Assembly (NCBI GenBank): GCA_038114465.1
Contig: JAYNQW010000001.1
Span: 1-64,000, forward strand
Length of the DNA: 64,000 nt
Reading direction: 5' to 3'
Source: CALINB01 sp938045325
GTDB lineage: Bacteria > Pseudomonadota > Alphaproteobacteria > Rhodospirillales > CALINB01
Positions 53,223 to 62,387 of the stretch are shown here, one piece after another. Under the pieces are notes generated by a model. That model made no database searches and had not been told where the DNA came from. It saw nothing but the letters and a program-made list of their open reading frames with translations. The position numbers and the translations under genes were made by a program. Position 1 is the stretch's first letter; each line of letters starts with the position of its first letter.

Positions 53223-53807
53223 TCATGTATGGGCGAATTTTTTCGCCGTTCGGTCTTTCGGATCTGGATCGCGGTTGAGATATTTTTTCGTCAGAGCCTC
53301 CCACGTTGCGAGGCGCGGCCAATCCGGTTTTTTTAAAATCTTCCCGTCATCGGCGATAAACGGACTCGGCATAAAAATCGACATTTGCTGCTCACCGTTG
53401 CCGTTGAAAAATTGCAAACCCCAATTCACGGGCTGACCTTCGGTGTTAAGCCCACGAAAAAATTCGGCCCGGGCCGTACGCCGGTGTTTTTTCAGCGCTT
53501 CCGGTGTCGGATTTTTTGATGAGCCCTTATTTTCACCGATACAGAGATGAAAATGGGAACCCTCGTTTCCCGTAACCACCGTTAGATAACCGTCAAATAA
53601 AACGATTTTTTCCGGCTTGTTTGTACATTTAAATTCAAACGCCCCGCCTTGAATGATCGGCCCAAAGACGATGCGATCCCAATAGTTCTCGAAAATATCG
53701 GTCAGCAGTTTTTCCAAAAACGCTTCATCCGTCGGCAATGCGAATCGCTCGAAACGGCCACCGTCAACGGATGCTTGCAATTCAGGCTCAACCGGCGTGT
53801 TCGCCAT
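53223..53807 (-). CDS. Conserved hypothetical protein, 194 residues
   Basis: A soluble protein without signal peptide. It has EAFLEKLLTDIFENYWDRIVFGPIIQGGAFEFKC, a central SHFHLCIGENKG with two His and one Cys (possible metal site), and a Trp-rich C-terminal part (PDWPRLATWEALTKKYL). It resembles a family of proteins found near catabolic clusters in proteobacteria, but I cannot name a function. gggagg precedes the ATG. It converges on the aconitase-like pair, 5 bases away. Confidence 0.65.
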   Translation of the reverse strand: MANTPVEPELQASVDGGRFERFALPTDEAFLEKLLTDIFENYWDRIVFGPIIQGGAFEFKCTNKPEKIVLFDGYLTVVTGNEGSHFHLCIGENKGSSKNPTPEALKKHRRTARAEFFRGLNTEGQPVNWGLQFFNGNGEQQMSIFMPSPFIADDGKILKKPDWPRLATWEALTKKYLNRDPDPKDRTAKKFAHT

Positions 53808-53896
53808 ATCGATTTGATCCTCCCATTTTTCCTCATCCTAAATGGGCGCGGACAAAAGTGCCAGCACGGCTAAAAAAACAAGCGGAATCGGTTATT

Positions 53897-54847
53897 TTAA
53901 GGACTATTCGTTAAGCGAAATACGATGGGAACGTCGATGGTGGCCGCAACGGCAATGCCGGCCCGCCGAGCCGGCACGAAACGCCAAGCCTGAACTGCGG
54001 CCTTGGCGGCTTCATCAAGAATATCATACCCGCTTGTGGTTTTTATGGCGACCTTCTCGCTTTTACCGTCGGCGGATACTTTGACGCGCAATAAGACACG
54101 GCCCTCAAACTCATTGAGCCGAGCGCGCTCGGGATATTCGGGCGGCTTATTACCGAGAGTGCCGATGGAATAACTCGCCGCCGTCATCGGCACGGCTTCA
54201 CCTTTGGAAGGCCGCGCCCCACCACCGACGCCCCCTTGGGATGATAATGAGGCGACTTGAGATGGGACCTCCTCACGGTTTGGTTTGTCCGGAACCGCCC
54301 GCTGTTTGGCAACCTCAATGGGCCCATCGACCGGCTTTTTAACCTGTTGTTGTTCACGACTTTTTTTATCGCCGTTCACTTTGGGTTTTTGCGGCGGTAT
54401 CGGAAACGATATTTTCGGCTTTTCGGCTTTTGGAAAGCGATGTTCCGTTTTTGGCGGCTCAACCGATGCGACATGGGCTATCTCGATTTCGAAATGCGGC
54501 GATTTTGATTTTTTAACCGGCTGTTGAATAGGCTCAGCCATAGACTCCGCTAATGCCGGCGATGCCACCGCCGCGCGTACGTTATCTGTTTTGGAGTCCG
54601 TATCAGCCTTATGCGCTGTAACGGCATCACTGATGGTTTGGTGTTTTTTAACAGCACCTTGGTTCTGATCAACGGACACCAATTCGACGGTAAAGGCATC
54701 GATAACCTGGGCCGGTTTCGTCTCAATCATCACCCAAGCAAATGACGCCGCCGCACCATGCGCAACCAAAGATATTGCCGCCGCCCCCCATCTCAGTCCA
54801 CGCCAGGACATTGAACTCGCAATCAACCATTGTTGGAAGCTCTGCAT
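53897..54847 (-). CDS. tonB: TonB-like energy transducer
   Basis: The 316-residue protein has one N-terminal membrane helix (about residues 20-42), a long Pro/Lys/Glu-rich periplasmic spacer with KPKISFPIPPQKPKVN, and a C-terminal TonB domain: NKPPEYPERARLNEFEGRVLLRVKVSADGKSEKVAIKTTSGYDILDEAAKAAV. It transmits the proton-motive force to outer-membrane receptors. It is the last gene of the cobalamin operon, 2 bases after the ATPase gene, and thus is probably dedicated to the BtuB-like receptor. ExbB and ExbD are not in the window. Confidence 0.88.
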   Translation of the reverse strand: MQSFQQWLIASSMSWRGLRWGAAAISLVAHGAAASFAWVMIETKPAQVIDAFTVELVSVDQNQGAVKKHQTISDAVTAHKADTDSKTDNVRAAVASPALAESMAEPIQQPVKKSKSPHFEIEIAHVASVEPPKTEHRFPKAEKPKISFPIPPQKPKVNGDKKSREQQQVKKPVDGPIEVAKQRAVPDKPNREEVPSQVASLSSQGGVGGGARPSKGEAVPMTAASYSIGTLGNKPPEYPERARLNEFEGRVLLRVKVSADGKSEKVAIKTTSGYDILDEAAKAAVQAWRFVPARRAGIAVAATIDVPIVFRLTNSP

Positions 54848-54849
54848 GT

Positions 54850-55632
54850 TTATACGCCCCCCTGTTCTTTCCAGGGCACGATAAACGGTTCGCCATTTTG
54901 CTTGCCGCGAAGCGCCTCCACACGATAGGTCGCCGCCAAGTTTTCAGCACTTAAGACATCATCTGGTTCGCCGTCACCCGCGATCCGGCCATCGTGCAAC
55001 AACACCAAGCGGTCACAAAACCGGGCGGCCAATGTCAGATCATGCAGCACGACAATGACGCCCGCACCGTTGCGGATCATGGTTTTTAATATAGCCATGG
55101 CCTGAAGTTGGTGAAATGGATCGAGCGAGGCGACCGGCTCGTCGGCCAACAACATGGAAGGGTTCGTCGCCAGAGCACGGGCCATGAGAACGCGCATGCG
55201 CTCGCCACCCGATAACGTCGTAACGGTGCGGGAAGCCAGCGCGGCGACATCGGTTTTCGACATGGCGTTGAAAACGGCCTGTCTATCTTCGTGGGTTTGT
55301 TTTTGCCAAGGCGGCTGGTGCGGCAAACGCCCCAGAGCCACCAATCGTTCTACCGTTAACGGCCAATGACACACACCACCCTGTGGCAGATAAGCGATGT
55401 TTTGTGCCAGCTGGTGCCGATCATGCTCCTTTATGTCGATACCATTCCAAAGAATTTTACCCCCATCAAAGGGTTGTGCGCCGATCAGAGTCCGCAACAA
55501 TGTTGTTTTACCAGCCCCGTTCGGCCCAATGAGACCAGTCAAAGAGCCCGTTTGAAACGAAACACAAATATCATCGAGAACCTTATGATCCCCAAAGACA
55601 ACGTTTAAATTCTGAACGACAAATTCATTCAT
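54850..55632 (-). CDS. btuD: ABC transporter ATPase for cobalamin (BtuD-like)
   Basis: The 260-residue ATPase has Walker A GPNGAGKTT (about 37-45), Q-loop YLPQGG, signature LSGGERMRVLMARAL, Walker B MLLADEPVASLD and the switch His in VLHDLTL. It belongs to the FecE/BtuD/HmuV group that drives uptake of iron chelates, haem or B12. The riboswitch-controlled receptor gene upstream favours cobalamin. It lies 10 bases after the permease gene. Confidence 0.85.
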   Translation of the reverse strand: MNEFVVQNLNVVFGDHKVLDDICVSFQTGSLTGLIGPNGAGKTTLLRTLIGAQPFDGGKILWNGIDIKEHDRHQLAQNIAYLPQGGVCHWPLTVERLVALGRLPHQPPWQKQTHEDRQAVFNAMSKTDVAALASRTVTTLSGGERMRVLMARALATNPSMLLADEPVASLDPFHQLQAMAILKTMIRNGAGVIVVLHDLTLAARFCDRLVLLHDGRIAGDGEPDDVLSAENLAATYRVEALRGKQNGEPFIVPWKEQGGV

Positions 55633-55642
55633 ATGCCCAACC

Positions 55643-56674
55643 TCACCGCAGGGCCTTGCGTGTTTGTAAAACCAGATAAAGAAAAAATGGCGCGCCGATC
55701 AGTGCGGTTAAAACACCGAGTTTCAATTCCGGTCCGTTCATCACGTAGCGCACGGCGATATCGGCAGCCAATGTAAGCAACGCCCCGCCCAAGGCACTGA
55801 TCGGCAACAAGCGCCCTGGTTGATAACCAACAAGCGGGCGCAGTAAATGCGGCACCACCAAACCGACAAATCCGATCACGCCGGAAACGGCAACAGCGGC
55901 GCCCACCGCGAGGGCCGTGCCGATGATGACCTGCGCTTGCACCCGGCCTAAATTGAATCCCAGACTCCGCGCGGTATCTTCGCCTAAGGTTAGCGCATCC
56001 AAGGCCCGTCCCATGGTCAACAACAAGATCCAGCCGATCGCCATTAGCGGTAAAGATAAATAAACATGCGTTAAAGATCGATCGGCGAGCGAGCCGAGAA
56101 GCCAGAAAAATATTTCAAATGCCGCATACGGATTGGGCGAAAGACTTAATGCGAGTGTCGTCAGCGCACCGGCAAAGGCATTAACGGCGACACCTGCCAA
56201 GACCAAGGTCAAGATGCTGCTTTCCCGCCCGGCTAAGCCGTATATAGCGGCAACGGCGATCAACGCACCAGCGATGCCACCAAGGGGCAAAGCCAACGCA
56301 AATACGGCCGTCGCACCGGTATAAAACATGATGACCGAACCCAAGGCGGCACAGCCGGAAACGCCGATCAATCCGGGTTCAGCCAAGGGATTGCGCAGGA
56401 GGCCTTGCAGGGCAGCACCGGCGAGCCCCAATGTCGCGCCGACCGTGACCGCCAAGATCGCCCGCGGCAAACGGATTTGCTCGATGATGATCGTCACTAG
56501 GGCTTGGTCTTCACCCTTCAGGCTCGCCAATATTTGCAGAAAAGAGACCGAGACGGGCCCGGCCGCCATCGAGATAAAGAATAATAAGACGATACACAAG
56601 GTCAACGCAGTGGCCAAAACCGCAAAAGAAACGGGCCGTCTTTCATCTTTCAAGGCAATAGACGGTGATGTCAT
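55643..56674 (-). CDS. btuC: FecCD-type permease for cobalamin (BtuC-like)
   Basis: The 343-residue membrane protein has about ten hydrophobic helices and the FecCD motifs RLPRAILAVTVGATLGLAGAALQGLLRNPLAEPGLIGVSGCAALG and GVIGFVGLVVPHLLRPLVG. It forms a homodimeric channel for B12 (or, less likely, an iron chelate). It overlaps the binding-protein gene by ATGA (56671-56674) and precedes the ATPase gene. Confidence 0.87.
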   Translation of the reverse strand: MTSPSIALKDERRPVSFAVLATALTLCIVLLFFISMAAGPVSVSFLQILASLKGEDQALVTIIIEQIRLPRAILAVTVGATLGLAGAALQGLLRNPLAEPGLIGVSGCAALGSVIMFYTGATAVFALALPLGGIAGALIAVAAIYGLAGRESSILTLVLAGVAVNAFAGALTTLALSLSPNPYAAFEIFFWLLGSLADRSLTHVYLSLPLMAIGWILLLTMGRALDALTLGEDTARSLGFNLGRVQAQVIIGTALAVGAAVAVSGVIGFVGLVVPHLLRPLVGYQPGRLLPISALGGALLTLAADIAVRYVMNGPELKLGVLTALIGAPFFLYLVLQTRKALR

Positions 56675-57546
56675 GGCGACACCCCGGCGCGCGATAAGGT
56701 CTTATGTTTCCGTGCGAGCATTTCGACCGCTTCGGCAATAAAAGGACCGCCGCAATTCCAGAGATTGCTGGGAATAATGATCGAGTCCCGGCTTTTTCCA
56801 CCGGCTCGTGACGCCAACAACGATTTCAGGGCCGGATGTTCCAAAAGCTGATGCGCAATGGAAGGGTGATTTGGTTTGTATTGACCGAAAATGATCAATG
56901 CCGGATCGGCCGCAATCATTTTTTCCAAGGGCAGGAATCCTGCTTGGTCCATCGCCATCTCCGCCGACAGATGACGAAACCCCGCTAAGGTCAGGATATC
57001 GTTGATCAACGAATGCTTCCCCATGGTGAACCCATTCGCCCGGAAGATCACCGCAACCGGTTGCTGTTTCATGCCGGCTTGAACCACGGCCGCGAGGCGG
57101 CGATCCATATTACTGATGAGTTGCTCAGCTTTTTCACTTTCGCCAAGCAACAACGCCATGCGTCGAATATTTTTCCGCATGCGTTTGAGGCTATCGTCGG
57201 GATCGAATAGTTCGACCCGATGACCGAGTTTTTTCAAAAGCGCCGTCGTGGCCGGCGTGGTGTAAGTGCCGGCAACGATAAGATCGGGCTTCAACGCTAG
57301 AACTTCTTCGGCAGCGCCCCGGTTGATAGGAAGCCCCTTCGCCTCTCGATAGTAAAAAGACGTATCCGGATTTGGCGCCAAGAATGTGACAGTGGCGATC
57401 CGTGACCGTTCGGCTAGCGCGATCACCAATTGATCGGTGCAAACGTTTAACGAAGCGATGCGCTGAGGTTTTGCCGCGTCACTCGTGATGGGCGCGGCGA
57501 GGGCCAACGCTAAAACAATAATGCCGAAACGGAGCACCCTCACCAC
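56671..57546 (-). CDS. btuF: Periplasmic B12-binding protein (BtuF-like)
   Basis: The precursor of about 291 residues has a signal peptide (ALALAAPITSDAAK) and a class III binding-protein fold: PQRIASLNVCTDQLVIALAERSRIATVTFL, EEVLALKPDLIVAGTYTTP, and a long linking helix. ggggagg lies 6 bases before the GTG at 57546, which I prefer over a TTG at 57552. It delivers the ligand from the receptor to the permease. Overlap with the permease gene and 13-base spacing to btuB show one operon. Confidence 0.82.
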   Translation of the reverse strand: MVRVLRFGIIVLALALAAPITSDAAKPQRIASLNVCTDQLVIALAERSRIATVTFLAPNPDTSFYYREAKGLPINRGAAEEVLALKPDLIVAGTYTTPATTALLKKLGHRVELFDPDDSLKRMRKNIRRMALLLGESEKAEQLISNMDRRLAAVVQAGMKQQPVAVIFRANGFTMGKHSLINDILTLAGFRHLSAEMAMDQAGFLPLEKMIAADPALIIFGQYKPNHPSIAHQLLEHPALKSLLASRAGGKSRDSIIIPSNLWNCGGPFIAEAVEMLARKHKTLSRAGVSP

Positions 57547-57559
57547 CGTCAACCTCCCC

Positions 57560-59521
57560 TTAAAATATTAGCTTGATCCCACCGAAGCCAGACAAACCCG
57601 GACGGCTAAAGCCAAAAACCTCTTCATAGTTTTCATTGAAAAGGTTGTCGATACGGCCAAACAGCTTGTTGTTCTTATTAATCTTATATGCGCCGTTCAG
57701 TTTAACGAGAAAATAGCTGTCCAGCGTCGTGAGTGATGTTGTTCCAAACGAGTTGGAGAAATCCAAATCCTGGGCATGACCGTTGTAAAGAAGCTCGAGG
57801 CCCGCGGTCGCCTTGTTTTGCAAAAACCGGTATAGCACATTCATATTCGCTTTATGTTTAGGACGGCGTACCAACTCACTGCCAACACGCGCCCCACTCT
57901 CTGTCTCGGTCGTCATCCAGGTGTAGTTGGCGATGACATCGAGGCTTGCCATTGGCCTTGCCGTTACACTCACTTCGACACCGTGAATTGAAGCGCCAGC
58001 AATATTGGTTGCCGTCGTCCCCGACCCGGTGATGAGATCTTTCACCTGATTGTCGAAATAGACGATGTCGAGCTTCAGCTTTTTCTTCAAAAACGATTGC
58101 TCGAAACCGACTTCCCAGCTTTCCGTCGCCTCCGACTTGAGATTCGGATTGCCGACAAAGTTCGTGGTCGAGCCGAACAACTCGAAAAGCGTCGGGTTTT
58201 TGACACCACGGCCGTAGGCGCCTTTGACTTTCGTGTTTGTTTGCTTATGCAAATAAGCCGCCGTCACGCGGTATGAATCCTCGATATCGACATTTGGAAA
58301 AAAGTTATTGCGTTGAACCTGGGCACCGCCCGTCAAAAACAATCGCTTCGCCAATCCAACTTGGTAATTAAAGTAATAATTGTGGCCGTTCGCTTCATTG
58401 ACCCGGGATGTGACTTGGCGGTCGTCCTCATTTTCGTAGCCCACGACAAACGTATGATCCGCATTAATAAGTTTTTTCGTTTCTATATTGAATGACGATT
58501 GGTAATCCCAAACCGATTTTTTTCCTTCGTTTCGAAACGTTACCCTGCCGGCACCGTTTTTACTTTGGATAATACTGTGCGTACCGGAGAGACCGAATTT
58601 TTGCTTCCACATGCCTTCGAATAAATTAAGCCGAAACTGTGCGCGGCCGTAACGGTCTCTGGTGTTAGTCGAGTTTTCGTTATCAAGAGCACCGACACCG
58701 ACGATGGCACCGTCGGACGAATCGTTTTTGACATCCGAACGGGTATAACGGCCAACAAAATCAAGGTGAGCGATTTTTTTATAGCTCACACCGAATTTCG
58801 TGTTGGCCTCTTCGATGTCGGAAGGATCATCTTCCGTGCCAAGCGTGGCAACAGATATCCCTTTGGTGCGAAAAGCACTACCGCTGAGACGAGCGTTGTA
58901 GGTAAACCCATTCGCAATTTTACCGCCGGCTTGAGCACTGGCATGGGTATTGCGCGTTAAATAACTGCCGAACTCCTGCGTCAGCGAAAATGACGGCTTT
59001 CCGGCGCCCTTTTTGGTGATGATATTGACCACACCGCCGACGGCTTCACTACCGTACAAAGCGGATTGCGGACCGCGCAGCACTTCAATCCGTTCGATGT
59101 CTTCCGGACGCAAGGAAAAGAAATCAAATTCATTGCTGACATTCGGCCGGTTGACCTCAACGCCGTCGATGATCACCAGCGTATGGTTTGCTTCCGAACC
59201 ACGGATACGAACCTGCGCCAAGCCGCCTGGATTGCCGCCGGTTTGCCCGACATCGACACCGGGCACAAAGCGCAAAAGATCTTCAATAAATTGCGGTTGC
59301 CTTTCTTCAATATCCTTGGCCGTGAACACGGTGACGGCACTGCCAATTTGCTCCGCCGGTGTTTCGACACGGGTCGCGCTGACCACGACTTCCGGTGCGA
59401 TTTGAACCGAGCTTGTTGATTGAGTTTGAGTTTGAGATTGAGCCGAAACCGGTGCAGACAACATCAGCATCAGTGCGCTGCATAGAAACGGAATGTAAGA
59501 CGGCGAGATACGAATGCCCAT
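57560..59521 (-). CDS. btuB: TonB-dependent cobalamin receptor (BtuB-like)
   Basis: A 653-residue outer-membrane receptor. After the signal peptide (SAPVSAQ) comes a TonB-box-like stretch (PEVVVSATR), the plug domain (GSAVTVFTAKDIEERQPQFIEDLLRFVPGVDV, VRIRGSEANHTLVIIDGVEVN, RIEVLRGPQSALYGSEAVGGVVNIITKK) and a 22-strand barrel ending GLSGFGGIKLIF. The ATG at 59521 follows ggaggg. Upstream lies a cobalamin riboswitch, which identifies the substrate class. It is the first gene of the five-gene uptake operon. Confidence 0.92.
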   Translation of the reverse strand: MGIRISPSYIPFLCSALMLMLSAPVSAQSQTQTQSTSSVQIAPEVVVSATRVETPAEQIGSAVTVFTAKDIEERQPQFIEDLLRFVPGVDVGQTGGNPGGLAQVRIRGSEANHTLVIIDGVEVNRPNVSNEFDFFSLRPEDIERIEVLRGPQSALYGSEAVGGVVNIITKKGAGKPSFSLTQEFGSYLTRNTHASAQAGGKIANGFTYNARLSGSAFRTKGISVATLGTEDDPSDIEEANTKFGVSYKKIAHLDFVGRYTRSDVKNDSSDGAIVGVGALDNENSTNTRDRYGRAQFRLNLFEGMWKQKFGLSGTHSIIQSKNGAGRVTFRNEGKKSVWDYQSSFNIETKKLINADHTFVVGYENEDDRQVTSRVNEANGHNYYFNYQVGLAKRLFLTGGAQVQRNNFFPNVDIEDSYRVTAAYLHKQTNTKVKGAYGRGVKNPTLFELFGSTTNFVGNPNLKSEATESWEVGFEQSFLKKKLKLDIVYFDNQVKDLITGSGTTATNIAGASIHGVEVSVTARPMASLDVIANYTWMTTETESGARVGSELVRRPKHKANMNVLYRFLQNKATAGLELLYNGHAQDLDFSNSFGTTSLTTLDSYFLVKLNGAYKINKNNKLFGRIDNLFNENYEEVFGFSRPGLSGFGGIKLIF

Positions 59522-59604
59522 AGGACCCTCCATAGTTGAAACAACACAAACGGTTGTCACCACTACGGAAATCCGCTCCACAGGCAGCCCTCGACCTAGG
59601 GATG

Positions 59605-59805
59605 GGCGACGTCGATGGCAGGTCTCCTGGCTTACGGGTCTTAGCTGTTCGTCCGGCCTTCCCAGGGCAACAGCCCCAGTGGCTTTTATTGAGAACGAAA
59701 GCTCTCCGCTTACAGTTACGAGGATAGCTTTGGACTTGATTCCGGTTTCAACGGGACCTCACCGAATTCCCTCTAAGGCCCAAATGGGCACCATCTGCTT
59801 CCATG
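59605..59805 (-). promoter_or_regulatory. Cobalamin (AdoCbl) riboswitch
   Basis: On the minus strand the leader shows the B12-box gccaggagacctgcc (within 59617-59634), the receptor-core ggtgaggtcccg near 59752-59763 preceded by agggaattc, and several conserved stems between. This order and spacing are those of a class I cobalamin riboswitch. It ends about 85 bases before the btuB start codon and should lower expression of btuB and the downstream genes when B12 is plentiful. Confidence 0.9.
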
Positions 59806-59867
59806 AAAGCGGAACAAAAGTACGCTGTCAAATACTTGTCAGAAAGCCAGCAATGGCAAGGGTTCGT

Positions 59868-60377
59868 TTAATGATGATGGTGCGCGCCGGACGACGATTT
59901 CGATTTCATGGCACCGATTTTCTGCACCGTGACATCAACGGTTTTTTTGCCGGCATGCTCAAATTCAAGCGTTACGGAAAATGTCTCACCCTTTACCAGC
60001 GGTTTTTTTAAGCCGAAAAACATAACGTGATAGCCGCCGGGTTTCAGCGTGGCCGACCCACCGGCATCGACAGGAATGCTATCGACATGGCGCATGCGCA
60101 TGATATCGCCATCCATTTTATGCGTATGTAGTTCGGTTTTTTTAGCTATGTCGCTCGACGCACGCACCAACCGGTCGGCTTGATGACTTTTATTCATGAT
60201 CACCATAAACGCGGCACCATTGGCCGCTCCCGGCGGTGTCGCGCGCGACCAAGGTTTCATGATGTGAATACCGCTATTCATATTATCGGCAACTGCCGGC
60301 GCGAAGAGCGAAAACATAGAGAAGACAATCGGCAGTGTCGCCAACGCCATAAAAATCAATCGTGTTATATTTTTCAT
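59868..60377 (-). CDS. PCu(A)C-type periplasmic copper chaperone
   Basis: The 169-residue precursor has a signal peptide (LFAPAVADNM) and the copper motif H-x(n)-M-x(n)-H-x-M: ELHTHKMDGDIMRMRHVD, then GGYHVMFFGLKKPL. It delivers Cu(I) to cytochrome oxidase or other cuproenzymes in the periplasm. It ends in a His-rich tail (GAHHHH) that may add metal binding. The start at 60377 follows gagga. It lies upstream of the riboswitch region on the same strand but is a separate unit. Confidence 0.9.
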   Translation of the reverse strand: MKNITRLIFMALATLPIVFSMFSLFAPAVADNMNSGIHIMKPWSRATPPGAANGAAFMVIMNKSHQADRLVRASSDIAKKTELHTHKMDGDIMRMRHVDSIPVDAGGSATLKPGGYHVMFFGLKKPLVKGETFSVTLEFEHAGKKTVDVTVQKIGAMKSKSSSGAHHHH

Positions 60378-60482
60378 TTGTTCAACTTTCCTCAAAATCA
60401 TTTACATATACATATTGCAACACGTGCGTATTCCGTCCGAATACCGATCGAGAACAACAAACAATGTTGCGTTTTTAGAAAA

Positions 60483-60902
60483 TTAGGAAAGAACCGGCGG
60501 CGCCCGGGTTAGAACAAAAGAAACAGATAATGCCGACAGGGCGGCTTCCAACAATCTAGGCGGTATTGACCGATTGGTTTCGAACGCGATGGGCACCGGC
60601 AACGTCTGCGGTATAAGCACAAGACCGCCCGTTAAGGCCGGACAATTTGGGCAGACCGGACACCAGGGACAATCGGGCATCAACCCGGACAGAGGGTCCG
60701 AAACCGGCGCCGCAGCAAGCCGCTTGCCGTCTGGCATCAACCAGACAATTCCATTTCCCGTACAAATCGCGACAGCATCATTCAGGTTTGCCGGAACGGA
60801 AGCATGCGAAGCAAACGGCAATAGACCTTGTATGAGAATCGCGATGGCAATCAGCCGCGCGGCCCATCGGCAAAATTTGCTGTTATGAACCCTTGAAATC
60901 AT
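60483..60902 (-). CDS. DUF2946-like secreted Cys-rich protein
   Basis: A 139-residue protein with an N-terminal hydrophobic segment (ARLIAIAILIQGLLPFASHA) acting as signal or anchor and a cluster CPWCPVCPNC (four Cys in ten residues) that is likely to bind metal. The arrangement resembles DUF2946 proteins, often found near copper or TonB-receptor genes. It is followed on the same strand by the copper chaperone (105 bases away), and both may be copper related. The ATG at 60902 is preceded only by a weak site. Confidence 0.65.
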   Translation of the reverse strand: MISRVHNSKFCRWAARLIAIAILIQGLLPFASHASVPANLNDAVAICTGNGIVWLMPDGKRLAAAPVSDPLSGLMPDCPWCPVCPNCPALTGGLVLIPQTLPVPIAFETNRSIPPRLLEAALSALSVSFVLTRAPPVLS

Positions 60903-61010
60903 AGCGTCCGGTCCCAATAACCTGAAAAACGAGTCGCCTCAACGTTCAATGCCGAGTATTTTAACCAATAGTAAGCCGGAATAAAATTGAATTAAAATTT
61001 GGAGGCATGC

Positions 61011-62384
61011 TTGCCTGATACATCGTTGACCAACTCAAAAATCGTTGCGGCCTACCGGGAAAAAACACCGAAGTCGGCAGCCCTTGCCGAACGGGCGCAA
61101 AACATTTTTCCAAGCGGTATTACGCATGATACCCGCAAGATCAGCCCTTATGGGGTCTACATCGAACGCGCCCAAGGTTCGCGCAAATGGGACGTCGACG
61201 GACATGAATATGTTGATTACCGGGGAGGACACGGTGCCTTAATCCTCGGCCATAATCCGCCGGAAATCGTGAAGCGCACACAAAAACAGCTCACCATCGG
61301 CACCCATTTCGGCGCCGCGCACGAACTCGAGGTCCGCTGGGGCGAAATCGTCCAGGAACTCATTCCGTCGGCCGAACGGGTCCGTTTTGTTTCTTCGGGC
61401 AGCGAGGCTGTCCTCATGGCCGTGCGCCTGGCGCGGGCTGCTTTGGGCCGCACGAAAATCGTCCGTTTTCTCGGTCATTTCCACGGCTGGCACGATCACA
61501 TGGCGTTCGGCGTTACCGATCATTTCGACGGCACCCCGACACCGGGGGTCCTTGATGGTGTCGCCGAAAGCGTTTTATTGGCGCCGGCGAACGATATCGA
61601 GAAAACCCGCGAGATTATTGAATCTGATGATGATATCGCCGCCGTCATTATTGAGCCGACCGGCGGCGGTTTCGGACAGCTACCGACATCGCGCGAATTC
61701 CTCGAAGAGCTTCGCGCGATCACCAAGAAGAACAATATTATTTTAATCTTTGATGAAGTCGTGACCGGCTTTCGGGTTTCGCGCAACGGCATTCAGGGCC
61801 ACTGGAATATTATTCCCGATATCACCACGCTGGCAAAAATCGTCGCGGGCGGCCTGCCCGGGGGTGCCGTGTGCGGACGTAAAGACATCATGGACCATCT
61901 CGACTATGCCGCAATGGCCGAAAAGGGTCTCGATAAAATCCCCCATCAGGGAACATTCAACGCCAACCCTTTATCCGCCGCCGCAGGCATCGCCACGTTG
62001 GAAATTATCCGTGATACCGATGTTTGTGAAAGGGCCGGCGCGCAAGCCGAAAAAGTGCGCGGCATGCTCAATCAAATGTTTGAAGAAGAAAATGTTCCCT
62101 GGGCGGCCTACGGCTCATTCGGCGCGTTTTATTTGTTTACCAATCCGGAAAACATTGCCATCACCCCGTCCGACTTTGATCCGCTCACGGTCGACCCTCT
62201 CGTTCTTAAAAAATCGAGCCCGTTCATGAATAAGCTTAGTTTGGCGCTGCTGATTAATGGCGTTGATATTGGCGGCAAGCCGGCAGGTAAGATGTCCTGC
62301 GTTCATACGGATGAAGATCTCGAACATACGGTCGAAGCAATGCGCAAGACCGTACACATGCTGCGCGAGGACGGCGAGCTTTAA
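61011..62384 (+). CDS. Class III aminotransferase (glutamate-1-semialdehyde aminomutase-like)
   Basis: The protein of about 457 residues has the PLP-binding features of fold type I class III: FVSSGSEAVLMAVRLARAALGR, GHFHGWHDH, IIEPTGGGFG, LIFDEVVTGFRVSRNG and the Schiff-base Lys in TTLAKIVAGGLPGGAV. The last motif is the GSA-aminomutase pattern, but the N-terminus and the DYAAMAEKGLDK insert differ from HemL, so it may be a paralogue acting on another amino acid. ggagg lies 5 bases before a TTG at 61011, which I take as start. It converges on leuD. Confidence 0.85.
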   Translation: MPDTSLTNSKIVAAYREKTPKSAALAERAQNIFPSGITHDTRKISPYGVYIERAQGSRKWDVDGHEYVDYRGGHGALILGHNPPEIVKRTQKQLTIGTHFGAAHELEVRWGEIVQELIPSAERVRFVSSGSEAVLMAVRLARAALGRTKIVRFLGHFHGWHDHMAFGVTDHFDGTPTPGVLDGVAESVLLAPANDIEKTREIIESDDDIAAVIIEPTGGGFGQLPTSREFLEELRAITKKNNIILIFDEVVTGFRVSRNGIQGHWNIIPDITTLAKIVAGGLPGGAVCGRKDIMDHLDYAAMAEKGLDKIPHQGTFNANPLSAAAGIATLEIIRDTDVCERAGAQAEKVRGMLNQMFEEENVPWAAYGSFGAFYLFTNPENIAITPSDFDPLTVDPLVLKKSSPFMNKLSLALLINGVDIGGKPAGKMSCVHTDEDLEHTVEAMRKTVHMLREDGEL

Positions 62385-62387
62385 ACC

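Noticed and set aside
54850..59521. Haem or iron-siderophore uptake operon
   Set aside because: The transporter families would allow it, but the cobalamin riboswitch directly upstream favours B12.
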